A DNA stretch of 64,000 nt from Marchantia polymorpha subsp. ruderalis. Lineage: Eukaryota > Streptophyta > Marchantiopsida > Marchantiales > Marchantiaceae. The DNA is taken from the NCBI GenBank assembly GCA_037833965.1, contig AP031352.1, positions 17,960,501 through 18,024,500 of the forward strand, in the 5' to 3' direction. The translations under genes and the position numbers were made by a program. The notes below the pieces were generated by a model that saw only the letters and a list, made by a program, of their open reading frames with translations, had not been told where the DNA came from and did no database searches. Shown here piece after piece: positions 63,637-64,000 of this stretch. Each line of letters begins with the position of its first letter. Position 1 is the stretch's first letter.

Positions 63637-64000
63637 ATCTTGCATCTGTTGCTTATTTTGATTTTCCTGGACTGAAAAGATGATTGGTTGCTTAAGCTAT
63701 TCTCAAACTCTTGATGGGACCCATCCTTAAACAATTTACTTATTGGGATCCCAAGGGTCGCGTCATCCATGTTATTCTATAGACCCGAGAGTGAGTATGA
63801 GTATAGAGACAATGAGTACCGAGCAGCAACGCGCAGATGATGAACTAACTGGAGCTTGGAAGAGCTTAATCGGAGTCCGTGGATCAAAGAAAGTTTTGTT
63901 TCAGTGAAACTTTATGAAAGTTGAAAATAACTTCAATTATTGCTTGAGCACAAATCAGGTTTGTGCTGGTTCTATTAAAAATAAACAGACCAGGAAGACT
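63637..64000. other. AT-rich DNA to the window end
   Basis: No gene or repeat recognised. Confidence 0.5.

Overview
The window is plant-type nuclear DNA. It has a eukaryotic tRNA-Gly gene of land-plant type and AT-rich intergenic sequence. Most of the rest is nested Ty3/gypsy LTR retrotransposons plus one Ty1/copia relic. I cannot name the species. A non-flowering streptophyte (charophyte alga, bryophyte, lycophyte or fern) fits the element types best. No complete host protein gene is visible. Intergenic host DNA shows at about 22.7-24.05 kb and 59.25-64 kb, and an unidentified ORF tail lies at the left edge.

Layout. (1) 0.3-20 kb: element H, a decayed plus-strand gypsy element with gag, protease, a C5-cytosine DNA methyltransferase domain, an RT remnant, RNase H, integrase and a C-terminal PHD finger. 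Its protease codons are split by element E (3057-16069, 5-bp target duplication cacag), a 13-kb solo LTR with an internal three-fold tandem repeat. (2) 20.16-22.73 kb: an old LTR fragment, a hairpin-bearing minisatellite and a copia remnant. (3) tRNA-Gly(UCC) at 23515. (4) 24056-48516: element G, a minus-strand gypsy element with two 5.4-kb LTRs and 5-bp target duplication gtctt. Its 3' LTR is split by element F (27430-35287), a young element whose 858-bp LTRs differ at one visible position. (5) 48957-58534: solo LTR K (target duplication gccgt), split by L (51556-55837, target duplication ggatc), a small element that keeps LTRs, PBS and PPT but only a broken gag scrap. (6) K sits in an older L-type LTR fragment that ends near 59245; AT-rich DNA follows to the end.

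E, G, K and L are one superfamily. All share LTR ends (TGTGGTA...TTATTACA in the element's sense), and G and L share a tRNA-Asp-type PBS placed 22 nt from the LTR. The LTRs of E, G and K carry a long sense-strand ORF (1035 aa where intact, in E) inside U3, directly upstream of the element's TATA box. G is the apparent autonomous member: gag-protease and pol lie in one frame, separated by a single UAG in the TMV-type leaky context UAG-CAA-UUA, and pol has no ATG of its own at its start. L looks like a derivative mobilised in trans.

Most notable: the methyltransferase and PHD finger built into H, the LTR-resident gene, the readthrough stop in G, and repeated structured modules and palindromes in the LTRs.
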